A stretch of DNA of 64,000 nt, from assembly GCA_963819735.1 (NCBI GenBank), contig CAWFXC010000001.1, positions 1,674,001-1,738,000 of the forward strand. Reading direction: 5' to 3'. A program made the position numbers and the translations under genes. Source of the DNA: CAWFXC01 sp963819735. GTDB lineage: Bacteria > Actinomycetota > Acidimicrobiia > IMCC26256 > DASPTH01. Positions 18,401 to 27,406 of this stretch are shown piece after piece (the stretch's first letter is position 1; each line of letters opens with the position of its first letter). A model generated the notes under the pieces. It was not told where the DNA came from. It saw only the letters and a list, made by a program, of their open reading frames with translations, and did not search any database.

Positions 18401-19191
18401 TGACACAGGAACCAGCCCCTTGCACTCAGCCGGCTCACCACGTCCGAAAGAGGAGTCGCGTCGACATGGCACACTGCTCAGCGCTGCCGACATCCCCGTC
18501 AGGGTCGTTACGAACGCCTCGGACACGCGGGGTCCGACCATCGTCAGCCGGCGTTCGAGCGACGGGGATCGCGCTGGCGAGACCCCGTCGCTACGGGCCT
18601 CTGAGGTGCCCCCCCATAGGCCTCGGCTGCGTAGAGTTGGCTGATGCCCACCGGCCAGACGGCCTTCGTCACGAAGTACAGCACGGCCACCCCTGAGCAG
18701 GTCCGGCAGGGACTTACCGACCCGGCCTTGACGGGGCGCTGGCGCACCTTCACGCTCGAGCGGGTCGGCATGGACGCGACCACGCCGGCCGCATAGACGG
18801 CTTCGCGCCGGGTGAGCACCGTCCAGACCAGCATCTCGCAGGGGCGCCCAGCCGTCCTGTCCAGCCTGAAGATCCTCCTCGAGACCCGGGGTCAACGTTG
18901 CGTACCGCCTTGCGGGCGACGACGCCGCTCAGGACCGCGGCGCAGTGGGCAGCAGCCGATAGACCGCGCTCGCCAGAGGTGCTCAAGGCGTGCTGCGTGT
19001 CCGGCGGGAGGCTGTCGCGCGAGGCAGCCACCTCCCGCCTGTCCCCGAAGTGCCTGCTTGGAGGACAGGGCACACGTCGCTTGACGCGGCGCTGGTTGGT
19101 GCTGGTAGCGGGTGCTGCAGGCCCTGCCGCGTCGATACTTGCGAAGTATCACGGTGAACGCGCGCCGTAATGGAATGTGGAAGACCCCGCC
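18401..19191. other. Gap holding only a gene fragment
   Basis: Apart from the SRPBCC fragment at 18644-18796 I see no gene. Overlapping open frames on both strands are Arg/Ser/Pro-rich and unconvincing. The stretch begins right after the sulfatase stop and ends at the first copy of the duplicated module (19192). Confidence 0.45.
18644..18796 (+). pseudogene. Fragment of an SRPBCC/AHSA1-type protein
   Basis: A 50-codon frame reading MPTGQTAFVTKYSTATPEQV then RQGLTDPALTGRWR. The pattern of a beta strand followed by T-P-E-x-V-W-x-A-L-T-D-P is the start of AHSA1-type SRPBCC domains, as in the complete gene at 29482-29991. It stops after about one third of a normal domain, and TAG follows; no continuation was found in other frames. 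A decayed or partial duplicate is the likely explanation. Confidence 0.45.
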
Positions 19192-19419
19192 ATGCCCTCG
19201 CGGGACCGCTAGGGCTCCGATGTGACGCACCGACCGCATAAATCGTGCACGGCCTCGGTCGGGCCTCGGTGGTGTTTCGGCTACCGGTCACCGTTGCTGA
19301 ACCCGATCTCCGCATCCGGTGTGACCCGCCTTCGCCCTGGTCGTCTACACGTCAGACAATCGGAGGGCGCAATGCTTTACGGAAGCGCGGAGCACCGAGC
19401 CGAGCTGGCAGCGCTGCTC
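19192..19419. repeat. Duplicated module, copy A
   Basis: This stretch and 20696-21038 are diverged direct copies. Shared landmarks in order: ATGCCCTCG..CGGGAC, GGGCTCCGATGT, GCACCGACC, AAATCGTGCACGGCC, the GGTCG/CGG spacer, CGTCTACACG/CGTCTGCATG, CAATCGGAGGGCGCA/CAATGGGAGGGCGA, and the first 16 codons of a small gene. The copies bracket the glycine-rich protein gene. Copy B carries a 111-bp insert absent here. Confidence 0.7.
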
Positions 19420-19587
19420 AACGACGACAGCGACTACATGGCCGGGATGGCAGAAGAATGCAGCGACGGGACGCTCATCGCCCGGTGCTTAGTGTTCGAC
19501 GCGATCGCGAGCGCCGAAGGAGACGCACCTCCACCGCCTGACGTATGGACTACCGCGAGTCGGAACTCCGGGGGTTGTTCCCAGTGA
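19372..19587 (+). CDS. Small protein of the duplicated module
   Basis: A 71-residue frame with a strong GGAGG ribosome site six bases before the ATG. The N-terminus MLYGSAEHRAELAALLND is acidic and helical; the middle is rich in Asp/Glu/Met and the tail in Pro. A diverged paralogous start is found at 20991. No family recognised. Conservation of both the ribosome site and the first 16 codons between copies argues that it is, or was, translated. Confidence 0.5.
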   Translation: MLYGSAEHRAELAALLNDDSDYMAGMAEECSDGTLIARCLVFDAIASAEGDAPPPPDVWTTASRNSGGCSQ

Positions 19588-19609
19588 CGACGAACTGACA
19601 TCTGAGCGT

Positions 19610-20590
19610 TTACCCGGTGAAGGTGGGGAGAATCGTGACGGGCGCGGTGACGACAGAGACCGGCGTGACCGTTGGTGGCACGGTCGTGGTTGGTGGGGTC
19701 GTGGTCGGTGGCGTGGAGCAGTCAGCCGGGTCGGCGGTGTAGTTCAAGGTCACGGAACCGTCTCCCGTGTTGCCGCCTTGGACGACACTGACACCGGTCG
19801 CGCTCGCGACGGTGAACGAGGAGCCACCGCCGCCACCTCCGGCGGAACCGCCACCGTTTTGGACGCTGCCACCGCCACCGCCGCCGTAGTAACCGCCACC
19901 ACCGCCGCCACCGGAACCGTTCCAAACGCCGCCGGAGTCGGTGCTGGCACCGCCCGCACCGAACGTGCCGGGATCACTGGTCCCGGTGTTCGGGCTGTGC
20001 TGGCCGCCCGTGCCACCTGCGCTTTGGGTGCCGCCGCCACCGCCACCTGCTGAGCCGCTTCCACCGGCGGCGCCAGTCAAGTCTCCGCCGGCACCTCCGC
20101 CACCGCCACCAAACCCGCTACCGCCACCGCCACCACCAGCAACGACGAGACGATCCGAGAGACCATCAGGCGCAGCACGCACGTCCGACGCGCCGCCACC
20201 ACCAGCACCGGGACTTACAAATGAGTCGGTCGGTGTCCCTGCGGCCGCGCCGCCGTTCGACCCTCCGGTCCCGCCCGGCGCACCGGGCCCGAACGTTCCT
20301 GCCGCACCGCCGGCACCACCCACGTTGATTTGCAGCACGTCGCCGGGGCTCACGGTCACCGTCGCAGTTGTCGATCCGCCTTCACCGCCGCCTGATCCGA
20401 ACTGAGCACTGCCACCCGCAGCGCCGACCGCGACGATCTGCACCGAGCACACATCGGCCGGCACCGTAAACGTCGCCGTGCCCACCGTGGTGAACGTCGT
20501 CGTCGACGCGCTCGACGCGCTCGCCGCGATCCCGACCCACCCGGCCACGAATGCCAACACGAACAGACCGCGAACCCAACGCCCCAACAT
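19610..20590 (-). CDS. Secreted glycine-rich surface protein
   Basis: A 326-residue protein with a signal peptide (LFVLAFVAGWVGIAASASSA, about 9-28), a beta domain (FTTVGTATFTVPADVCSVQI) and then a long Gly/Ala/Ser-rich region containing PGAGGGGASDVR, a motif common in actinobacterial glycine-rich exported proteins. A Thr/Pro stretch (TPPTTTPPTTTVPPT) and a short hydrophobic end follow. Probably wall- or surface-located; function unknown. It lies between the two copies of the duplicated module and is read opposite to them. Confidence 0.8.
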   Translation of the reverse strand: MLGRWVRGLFVLAFVAGWVGIAASASSASTTTFTTVGTATFTVPADVCSVQIVAVGAAGGSAQFGSGGGEGGSTTATVTVSPGDVLQINVGGAGGAAGTFGPGAPGGTGGSNGGAAAGTPTDSFVSPGAGGGGASDVRAAPDGLSDRLVVAGGGGGGSGFGGGGGGAGGDLTGAAGGSGSAGGGGGGTQSAGGTGGQHSPNTGTSDPGTFGAGGASTDSGGVWNGSGGGGGGGYYGGGGGGSVQNGGGSAGGGGGGSSFTVASATGVSVVQGGNTGDGSVTLNYTADPADCSTPPTTTPPTTTVPPTVTPVSVVTAPVTILPTFTG

Positions 20591-20746
20591 GGGCCGGCAC
20601 CCTATCGTCAGCCACGGTCCGACGTGAGGTCTATGTCGACGAGATCACGACTGATCTCACGGGACCGTTCGCGTCCAAATCCGAGGACCGGCGAGATGCC
20701 CTCGTCGGGACGGCTGGGGCTCCGATGTAAGGCACCGACCTGCTAA

Positions 20747-20857
20747 GGAGCCGCGTTCATAGGGGCGAGGACCACTTGGCGGCGCGCACGAAAGTGCTGG
20801 TCGGGCGATGGCCCGACCAGCACTCAACCGACGAAGGTCTGCCTATCCGCGCATGTC
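20747..20857. mobile_element. MITE-like palindromic insert
   Basis: Compared with copy A, copy B has 111 extra bases flanked on both sides by CTAA (20743-20746 and 20858-20861), a possible target duplication. The ends are imperfect inverted copies (GCCGCGTTCATAGG at the left against TGCGCGGATAGG read from the right) and the middle holds a perfect 13-bp hairpin. It codes for nothing. A non-autonomous element is the simplest reading. Confidence 0.4.
20794..20823. other. Perfect 13-bp hairpin
   Basis: GTGCTGGTCGGGC (20794-20806) and GCCCGACCAGCAC (20811-20823) pair fully around the loop GATG. There is no T tail, so termination alone does not explain it; it lies in the centre of the 111-bp insert. 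Confidence 0.6.
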
Positions 20858-20990
20858 CTAAATCGTGCACGGCCCCGGTCGGACCTGGGTGGGATATTCG
20901 GCTGACGGTAGTCGTCGCTAAACCCGTCCTCCGCGACCCGGCGTGCGCCTCGTGTCTAGTCGTCTGCATGGTGAAACAATGGGAGGGCGA

Positions 20991-21080
20991 ATGCTTGACG
21001 GAAGTAACGAACACCGAGCAAAATTGGCGGCTCTGCTTACCGTGCGGGTCCTTACTGCGGGCGATTTCGTTGGGTCGTGA
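20991..21080 (+). pseudogene. Truncated paralogue of the 19372 small gene
   Basis: ATG at 20991 after GGGAGGGCGA opens MLDGSNEHRAKLAALL, matching the 19372 protein at 11 of its first 16 residues, then diverges and stops at 21080 after 29 residues. The acidic middle and Pro-rich tail are absent. Confidence 0.5.
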
Positions 21081-21103
21081 GTGTCCTTTCCGCAGCGGGG
21101 CGG

Positions 21104-21676
21104 TCAGCCTTTCCAACAGCCGAGGATGGTCATCGCGACGCTGGAGGCGACGTCGGCGGGGCTGAGTCGGAGCTTCGTGAAGCGGGCGGGCATTTTCGAG
21201 GGGTCGACTTGGAGGACATTGTTGTCTTTGCGGACGATCATGGAGCCGTTCGGGGTGAGGAATGCGCCGTCGCCCATGGGAACGTTGTCGGGGAGACGAC
21301 TGAGTGAGCTGCCGAGCTCGGTGAAGTAGTTGACCGTGCTGTGACGGTCGGGGAGCTGTTTGACGGAGACGGTGAACGACCCGCTCGAGTATTGGTAGGT
21401 GCACGAGTAGAGGTGTTCGATCCAGGTTGGTTTCGTCACAACGGCGGGCTTGATCGCGAGCACGCCGGCAATCTCGCGTTGGGCCTCGCTGGTGCACACC
21501 ATCGTTGCCTTCTTCGAGGGCTTCGCTCGCTGAGCAGCCCGTGGGGTGCCGCCTGCAGCGCTACCTGCGACGACCAAGACGCTGACGATGACCACCAGGC
21601 CGACGCACCATCTGAGGAGGCGCGACCGATCCGCCTCGGCTCGCGTGGCAATCCGTCGGCGGTAGGACCCGTCCAT
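21104..21676 (-). CDS. Membrane-anchored or secreted hypothetical protein
   Basis: A 190-residue protein with an Arg-rich N-terminus, one hydrophobic helix (LLRWCVGLVVIVSVLVVAGS, about 20-39), a Lys/Ala linker, and an extracytoplasmic domain with three Cys (VCTSEAQREI, YSCTYQYSSG and the final ILGCWKG). Strand-rich segments such as FTVSVKQLP, and GDGAFLTPNGSMIVRK, resemble the DUF3558-like or small substrate-binding folds of actinobacterial lipoproteins, but I cannot name the family. Coding quality is good throughout, and the start ATG at 21676 is the only one before the helix. Confidence 0.7.
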   Translation of the reverse strand: MDGSYRRRIATRAEADRSRLLRWCVGLVVIVSVLVVAGSAAGGTPRAAQRAKPSKKATMVCTSEAQREIAGVLAIKPAVVTKPTWIEHLYSCTYQYSSGSFTVSVKQLPDRHSTVNYFTELGSSLSRLPDNVPMGDGAFLTPNGSMIVRKDNNVLQVDPSKMPARFTKLRLSPADVASSVAMTILGCWKG

Positions 21677-21689
21677 TCACGTTGAACCT

Positions 21690-22229
21690 ATGGCTTCAGA
21701 CGACCGCGATCAGCGCGGGGACGGCCGCGGAGGCCTTTAACGACGCGCCTACATGACCGGGATCTCAGGAGAATGGAGCAAACGGGACGCTCAGCGCTCG
21801 CTGCTGAGCGGGGCACCTGTTCCCCGTCGAGCCGCGGCCCACGCGACGCAGAGACCACGAGGCCGAGAAGTGCCAGGATGCCAGCTGAGCGCGGCGGCGG
21901 ACGAGGGTAGCCCCAAATCTGACGTGGACGGGATTGATCATGCGACGACTCGTGCGCGACGGTCAGCTCCCGTTCGCGGCGGCGCGACGACACCGGACAC
22001 TTGGTGCTGGAATGATTGGTTGACGACCCGGGTTCGACGAACCTATCGGAACCGCGCCGCCGCCCGGGGACGGGATTTGCGCCACTGTGACCGCCGAACC
22101 GTGGTCTGGCGGGGACATTGCGGCCACCAGACCCGTTCGGCCCGGCCTTGCTCACGACGGCATCGCTCAAACACGCGCGGGTTTTTGGCTTCGCGGCCCG
22201 CGTTTCAAAAGAACCCGATCTTCGTGTCA
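21690..22229. other. Gap without a recognisable gene
   Basis: Only unconvincing overlapping frames. The base composition is more even here (runs such as TTTCAAAAGAACC near 22203) than in the core genes, fitting accessory DNA. Confidence 0.4.
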
Positions 22230-22700
22230 GGATGAGATCACAACAGCAACCGCTCGCGATCTGTACGCCCACGCTGCAGGCGCGCACCCCTGCTCTTCGT
22301 TGAGGCTTCCCGGAACGGCCGGAACGAGGAATGACAGGTTGTCCGTACCCGGGTAGTGGTCGCGCGAAGCTTGGCAACGACGTGGGCTCCGTTGGTGTCG
22401 ATGCTGTCGTGGTCGAGAACGTGGATGTTCTCCATGACGCGAACGACGACCGAGGCCCGTGCGCTGCGTGGTGAGCGCATAATGGTCGGTGGGCGGTCCT
22501 GACCGATGTGGTGACGAGGTGGCTGAGGTCTCCGACGCGTGGCGTTCGCGCCCGGTGACGGCACGATCCTTTCGATGCTGGTGAACGGTGACGCGACCGC
22601 GGGTGATCGACTCCTTGGGGGTCGTACGCGGTCGTCGTGCACGGCGAAGACGCGTGACGCTCCCACGATCCCGTCCGCCGATCCGTGCCGCAAAGGTCAA
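22230..22700 (-). pseudogene. Decayed response-regulator receiver domain
   Basis: Pieces of a receiver domain are spread over the three leftward frames in the right order: SRVFAVHDDRVR (22655-22622, the acidic pair), KESITRGRVTVHQHRKDR (next frame, from 22616), GDLSHLVTTSVRTAHRP (third frame, from 22533), VLDHDSIDTNGAHVVAKLR (first frame again, around 22423, phospho-acceptor strand) and HYPGT...VPAVPGSLNEEQGC (second frame, to about 22280). At least four frame changes and about 85 extra bases before the phospho-acceptor would be needed. No intact DNA-binding domain follows. The match is by pattern only. Confidence 0.35.
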
Positions 22701-22889
22701 CGTCCGCCGACGTTGTCATAGGACGACAACGTGAACGCGATCCTTTCGCAAGGCTGTGTGGGCACGACATCGGGGCCGGGCACCATTCGATAAAGACAAG
22801 CCCACGGAACTAGGGAGGTTGTGGATCGTGATCCCTGTCTTGGAGCTGCTCAAGTTTCGTTCTCTCGAACCCAGCGGGTGGGCGATTCG

Positions 22890-23909
22890 ATGAGTTGCCG
22901 TCGGCGGGGTTCGCGATCGTGGCTCGGTGCGGTGTTGTTCGTGGGCATCGCGACCGTTGCTGTGCTCGGGTTGGGGCCGGCGACGCGAGCGACGGCGGAC
23001 GCCGATCCCGTTTCCCCGTTGCCGCTTTCGTGGGTGTGGGACTCCCCGGTGCTCACCCGGGCTACGACCGGGCCGTCCGTTCGCGAGTGGCAGGGTGTTA
23101 TGAACGCATGGCTCGCGGTCGCGGTGCCAGGCGACACGTACCGACTGGACCTCGACGGCGACTACGGGCCCATCACAGACGCGGTCACTCGGCGTTTCCA
23201 GGTCGCGTCCGGGTTGCCGATCGACGGCATCGTCGGCCCGGCAACACGCGCGGCCGTGCTCAGTTCGCCAGCGTTGATCGATGCCGGCGCGGGATTGGCC
23301 GCTCACGACCCATCGGTGGCAGCGGGTGACCATGGGCCAGCGGTGGCGGACTGGCAACGCGACCTCGATGTCTGGTTCGACGCCACGGGTGCGGTCCCGG
23401 GCGGGGTTGCCGTAGACGGCGTCTTCGGTCCGCTGACCCAAGACGCAACCCTGGCCTTTCAGCGTGCGCAGGGAGTCACGGTCGATGGGATCGTCGGCCC
23501 CGAGACACGCGCCGCGCTGCTCAGTGCCCCTGCGCTCGCCAATCCCGCACCTGCAGCGCCACCGCGGACCAACCCGGCCACGACCCCGGCGACGACCCCG
23601 GTGACCGAGGCACCATTGACTCCCGCCGCGGGAGTGTGCGAATCCGCCGATACCACCATCGTCGTGATCCACCTCGCTCCCGACGTGCCCACACCCCGGT
23701 GCGTCACCCTGAACGGACGCCTCCACTGGCTCCAAATCGTCAACGACGGAGCTGCGACACGCGTGACTCTCGGGTCGTTCACGGTCGACCTCGCAGCGGG
23801 CGCCACGGTCACGACCGATCTACCCGTCCGCGCGTACGTCGACCCCGGGTCACAAACGCTGATCGTCGCACGCTACGACAACTCCGGCCCTGACATCGTC
23901 GTGCAGTGA
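22890..23909 (+). CDS. Secreted protein with two peptidoglycan-binding repeats
   Basis: A 339-residue exported protein: an Arg-rich start and signal helix (WLGAVLFVGIATVAVLGLG, about 10-28), then two PG_binding_1 modules, each with the D-G-x-x-G-P-x-T pattern (DGDYGPITDAVTRRFQ and DGVFGPLTQDATLAFQ) and ending DGIVGPATRAAVL / DGIVGPETRAALL. A Pro/Thr linker separates them from a C-terminal beta domain (CVTLNGRLHWLQIVND to the end). It should bind the cell wall. The start at 22890 gives a proper signal peptide and has GGGTGGGCG upstream; a GTG at 22821 is open but adds an unlikely leader. Confidence 0.8.
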   Translation: MSCRRRGSRSWLGAVLFVGIATVAVLGLGPATRATADADPVSPLPLSWVWDSPVLTRATTGPSVREWQGVMNAWLAVAVPGDTYRLDLDGDYGPITDAVTRRFQVASGLPIDGIVGPATRAAVLSSPALIDAGAGLAAHDPSVAAGDHGPAVADWQRDLDVWFDATGAVPGGVAVDGVFGPLTQDATLAFQRAQGVTVDGIVGPETRAALLSAPALANPAPAAPPRTNPATTPATTPVTEAPLTPAAGVCESADTTIVVIHLAPDVPTPRCVTLNGRLHWLQIVNDGAATRVTLGSFTVDLAAGATVTTDLPVRAYVDPGSQTLIVARYDNSGPDIVVQ

Positions 23910-23982
23910 CCAACCAGCAGCGAACGCGTTACCCCGCCGACCCGATTCGGACACCAGCACCCATGACCGAGAGACGTGAAGC

Positions 23983-24489
23983 ATGACTCGTCGAATCCTC
24001 GTCGCGCTCGACGACAGTGTGTCATCACAACGAGCCGCCGTGTTCGTACGTGACTTCTTCGCTCCAGCCACCGACATCGAGGTGCTCGGCGTCAACGTCG
24101 CGCAGCTACCCCGGCCATGGATCGCCCCCGGCTTGGGCTATGGCGTTGTCATGGCACCCTTCGTTACTGGATCACCACCCGAACCCGGCAGTCACCTCGG
24201 TGCCGAACAGCTCGGAGAGACCGCGCGGGCCCAGGCCGCAGAACTGCTCGAAGCCAACGAACTGGCCGACGCGCAGTCCATCGGCGCGGTCGGCGATCCG
24301 GTCGTCGCGATCGTCAATGCCGCACGGGAATACGACGCCGACCTCATCGTGGTTGGTGGCGACGACACCGGATTCCTCGGCCGCCTCCTCGACCGGTCCG
24401 TGACCCGCGGATTACTCAGAGACGCTCGCCGACCAATCCTCGTCGTACCCACCGCAGATGACGAGGACCCACGCGACACACCAGCATGA
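23983..24489 (+). CDS. Universal stress protein (UspA family)
   Basis: A 168-residue single Usp domain: RILVALDDSVSSQRA at the N-terminus, a central linker, DADLIVVGGDDTGFLG and RPILVVPT at the end. The nucleotide-binding signature G-x2-G-x9-G is kept (GFLGRLLDRSVTRG) but the next residue is Leu instead of Ser/Thr, which weakens the case for ATP binding. It follows the wall-binding protein by 73 bp. Usp proteins act in the cytosol in stress or dormancy; no specific role is inferred. Confidence 0.85.
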   Translation: MTRRILVALDDSVSSQRAAVFVRDFFAPATDIEVLGVNVAQLPRPWIAPGLGYGVVMAPFVTGSPPEPGSHLGAEQLGETARAQAAELLEANELADAQSIGAVGDPVVAIVNAAREYDADLIVVGGDDTGFLGRLLDRSVTRGLLRDARRPILVVPTADDEDPRDTPA

Positions 24490-24619
24490 ATTTGCGGCGA
24501 GCTCGGCCATGCATCGCATCGAGGTGTCCGTCGCAGGTTCGGAAAGAAGAGGCGCATCCGCGTCGTCCATGGTGGCCGGATCGGCAAGCTTGCTCACGAT
24601 CTCGTCGACTCCGCGACAC

Positions 24620-24844
24620 TCAGCCTGTATTCGGGACAACGAGCACGGCAGCGACCGCGGCGAGGATCATCACCGAGACGAAGCGACCGCAGCTACGTGC
24701 GTCCTTCGTGGAGCCGATTGTTGCGAGCGCGAGCGAAACTGTCCCCACCGCGAGCGGTGCAGAGAGCGAAACCCCAACGACGAAAATCAAGGCCGCCATG
24801 GCGTTCGAGATAGCGCTGGCGATCCCGCGCGCGTCAGTCGTCAC
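24620..24844 (-). CDS. Small two-helix membrane protein
   Basis: A 74-residue frame from a GTG with two hydrophobic segments (IASAISNAMAALIFVVGVSL and FVSVMILAAVAAVLVV). Such a regular topology is unusual for a shadow frame, but the ribosome site is weak and no family is recognised. It is convergent with the universal stress protein. Nothing else is evident between 24845 and 25215. Confidence 0.4.
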   Translation of the reverse strand: MTTDARGIASAISNAMAALIFVVGVSLSAPLAVGTVSLALATIGSTKDARSCGRFVSVMILAAVAAVLVVPNTG

Positions 24845-25215
24845 GACGGCTCGTTGCCTACGAAAGTCTGCGGCGCCAGGCCGATCGAGTGAACGGCAGC
24901 CCGAGAACCGGTTCGCGCGAGCAACCGGCGACTGCGACCGGTACCGCAGCCTTTCGACAATTGACGCCGCACGACTCGGCGAGCGTCGTCGGCTATATGA
25001 CGCCCGACCTCGTATAAGCCAGCGCAGCTATCGGGTCCGTCCACGCTCCGGAGCGGGCGCGCTGCGTCCCGCGGGCAGCGGCGTCGGGATGGCCGATTGC
25101 ACCGTGTGGTGTGAGGGGCGGCGAGCTTGCGATTGTCGGGTACGCCATCGTGTGGATGGTTGGGGCTGCGCAGGGTTGACGTGTGCGTGTTCATGGGCAG
25201 GGTTAGGGTGAGCGA

Positions 25216-26544
25216 GTGTCCGTAGGTGGTCCGCTTGGTCCCCCGGCGGGCTGGGATCCTGACGACACGGCTGGGATTCCGGCGGGTCCAGAGCCGGAGC
25301 TGACCGGATCGTCGGGCTCGGGTGGTTCGGGCGGATGGGGCGAGGCGCCGCCGACGGAACCGTTCGCGATGGCAGCGCTGTTGGTCGCGATCGGCAGCGT
25401 CTTGGTCCCGATCGTGGGAACGCTCATCGCGTTGGCCTTGGCGGGACGTGCATCGGAACTGATTCGTGAGTCGCGGGGAACGAAAGGCGGCGCGCAGTAT
25501 GTCACCGCGGCGCGGATCGTTGCTGGTGCGATGATCGCGTTTTGGATGCTCGGACTGGTGGTGTTCTTCGCGTTGCGGGGTGGAAACTCCCCGACGACGA
25601 ACGACGTTGCTGTCCCCACCCAGCCACCCGCGAGTACGACGCCAGTTCCCACTACGTTCACGCCATCTCACACCACCCCGACCACGACCCGTCCCAAGAC
25701 GTCCACTACCTCGGCACCGAAACCCACGATCTCGGTGGTGCCATTGCCTCCGACGCAGGCGCCTGCGACGACCGCGGCTCCCACATTGCCGCCCGCCACC
25801 CAACCCGCACCTACCAGCCCGCCTCCGACCCTGCCGCCGCCGACACATCCACCCGTGACGACCGCTGCACCGACACTGCCACCGCCTACTCAACCCGCAC
25901 CCACCACCGCCATACCCACGACCGCGCCTGCGCCAACGACACCACCAACGACCGCGACACCGACCACGACACGGCCGCCCTCAGCGAAAGCCGAGGCCCT
26001 CCAAGCGCGGCTTCTGACTCGGCCACAGCTCGGGCCGAGCAACCGCGCGGTCCCGAATCCGGAACGGTTCGTGGTCACCTACACGCCCGGCAAGGATCTG
26101 CTTGTCACCTGGGCGATCAACAACGGCACCGGCGCACCACCGACGGGTACAGCGTCGTGCGCCGGCCCGCCGACTACACCACCGACCACGGCACCGGCCA
26201 TCACCACAATCGCGCCAGCCACCACGATCCCTCCTTCCACGACCGCAACGGCGACGACGGTGCCGACCTCAACCACGCTGCCGACGCGGACCACACCGCA
26301 AGAAGCCCGATACGAAGCCCAACAGATCCTGCTCACCGTACGTAAACAACTCACGACGTTGAAACTCAGAATCAGCGGGCTGCAGCTCGTGGGGACGTAC
26401 CCAATCACCGGTACGGGCGAGACCGACGTCGTACAGGTCCTGTACTCCCGCGCCACCGTCGAAGCCGGCTTCGCCGACTACGCCAAAGCGTTCACAGTGC
26501 CACCAGCAAAGCTCGTGCAATGCCTCAACCCGGCATTCAGGTAA
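25216..26544 (+). CDS. DUF4190-like membrane protein with long Thr/Pro linker
   Basis: A 442-residue protein. After a Gly/Pro-rich cytosolic lead come two transmembrane helices (MAALLVAIGSVLVPIVGTLI, then IVAGAMIAFWMLGLVVFFAL) typical of DUF4190-type modules. An extracellular linker of about 150 residues made of Pro/Thr/Ala repeats follows (PTTTRPKTSTTS, PPTLPPPTHPP and similar), then a charged C-terminal domain with two possible pairing segments. GTG start after GGTTAGGGTGAG. Probably spans the cell wall; function unknown. Confidence 0.7.
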   Translation: MSVGGPLGPPAGWDPDDTAGIPAGPEPELTGSSGSGGSGGWGEAPPTEPFAMAALLVAIGSVLVPIVGTLIALALAGRASELIRESRGTKGGAQYVTAARIVAGAMIAFWMLGLVVFFALRGGNSPTTNDVAVPTQPPASTTPVPTTFTPSHTTPTTTRPKTSTTSAPKPTISVVPLPPTQAPATTAAPTLPPATQPAPTSPPPTLPPPTHPPVTTAAPTLPPPTQPAPTTAIPTTAPAPTTPPTTATPTTTRPPSAKAEALQARLLTRPQLGPSNRAVPNPERFVVTYTPGKDLLVTWAINNGTGAPPTGTASCAGPPTTPPTTAPAITTIAPATTIPPSTTATATTVPTSTTLPTRTTPQEARYEAQQILLTVRKQLTTLKLRISGLQLVGTYPITGTGETDVVQVLYSRATVEAGFADYAKAFTVPPAKLVQCLNPAFR

Positions 26545-27043
26545 CCGACGATCGCGGTGCGGCTCCCAGCGCACGACCAGTCATCGGTGATCAGCCGCGG
26601 GGCGGGGTCTGCGTCACGGCTCACGCGCTACCCAAATCCGCATGGCTCGAGCGTCACAGGAACGAAGACCTGAGATACGACAACATCGGTCTACAAGACG
26701 TCAATGTTCGCACCTATGTGCCAGTGGCGTTCGCCACGGCACAACAAGACGCCATCGGAACGCACCAATGCCATCTGCTACCCAAGATGGTTCGCGACGT
26801 ACTCGTGCTTGTTCGAAACGATGACCAATGGGAAGCTCGCCAGCATCCACATGAGCTTCATTGCCGGCACGCCAGGAGCACCCCGCTCGGCCTGACGCCA
26901 AGACGAGTGGCGCAAGAACGTGACGGTAATCAATGTTCCCAGATCCTGAGCGTCAACAAAGACGTCGAGATCCCAAAACGAGGTAGCCGAGCCGCGTGCC
27001 AGTTGGCATCGCCTAGCCCACTCGTCAATGCTGGAGAGAATCG
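26545..27043. other. Accessory stretch, no gene recognised
   Basis: Base composition is visibly lower in GC than the flanks. Open frames exist on both strands; the leftward one at 26778-27083 (101 codons) is the most protein-like but has no motif. This is the expected place for the missing front half of the ArdC-like gene, which I could not find. Confidence 0.4.
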
Positions 27044-27406
27044 TTGGTTGAACCGTCGAGCTTCGATGCACACGGGATGACATCGCGCATCATTCCTCTC
27101 GCGACGACCGGCCAGTGCCGCCCTCACACGGCGACTTCCAATACAGGATCCAACGGTTACATCCGACGCGACGCGAAAGCCATCACGCTTGGCTCGCATC
27201 TCTTCGAACAGACGACGCCGGCTGCACGTATCAAGATCGTCGCGGAGTCGGTCGCGTACATCGTCGGTCAGCGCCTTGGATTGGACACCTCGAGCTACTC
27301 CGCGGGGTATGTGGCGTCATGGGCCGGCGGAGACTCCCAGAAGCTCCACGCGCTCGCAGAACGCATCGACCAGGCCGCGCGACCCATCCTCGCCGCGTTC
27401 GACTGA
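27044..27406 (+). pseudogene. ArdC-like antirestriction/zincin remnant lacking its HExxH helix
   Basis: The C-terminal 60 residues (ESVAYIVGQRLGLDTSSYSA, GYVASWAGGD, ERIDQAARPILAAFD) match the end of ArdC-like/ssDNA-binding zincin proteins of plasmids and integrative elements. Upstream, NGYIRRDAKAITLG fits the strand that precedes the metalloprotease helix, but the sequence jumps from AARIK straight to IVAESVAY; the A-H-E-x-x-H helix that belongs between is missing. The front is weak and has only a TTG start. An internally deleted remnant is the best reading. It supports a mobile-element origin for this region. Confidence 0.5.

Larger units (their letters stand above)
20696..21038. repeat. 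Duplicated module, copy B, with insert
   Basis: Second copy of the module described at 19192-19419, with the same order of landmarks and the same ribosome-site/start region, interrupted by an insert at 20747-20857. Identity falls to background after the 16th codon of the small gene. Confidence 0.7.

Noticed and set aside
24486..25211. A 241-codon rightward frame after the universal stress protein
   Set aside because: Ser/Arg-rich, no motif, and overlaps the more protein-like small membrane frame on the other strand.
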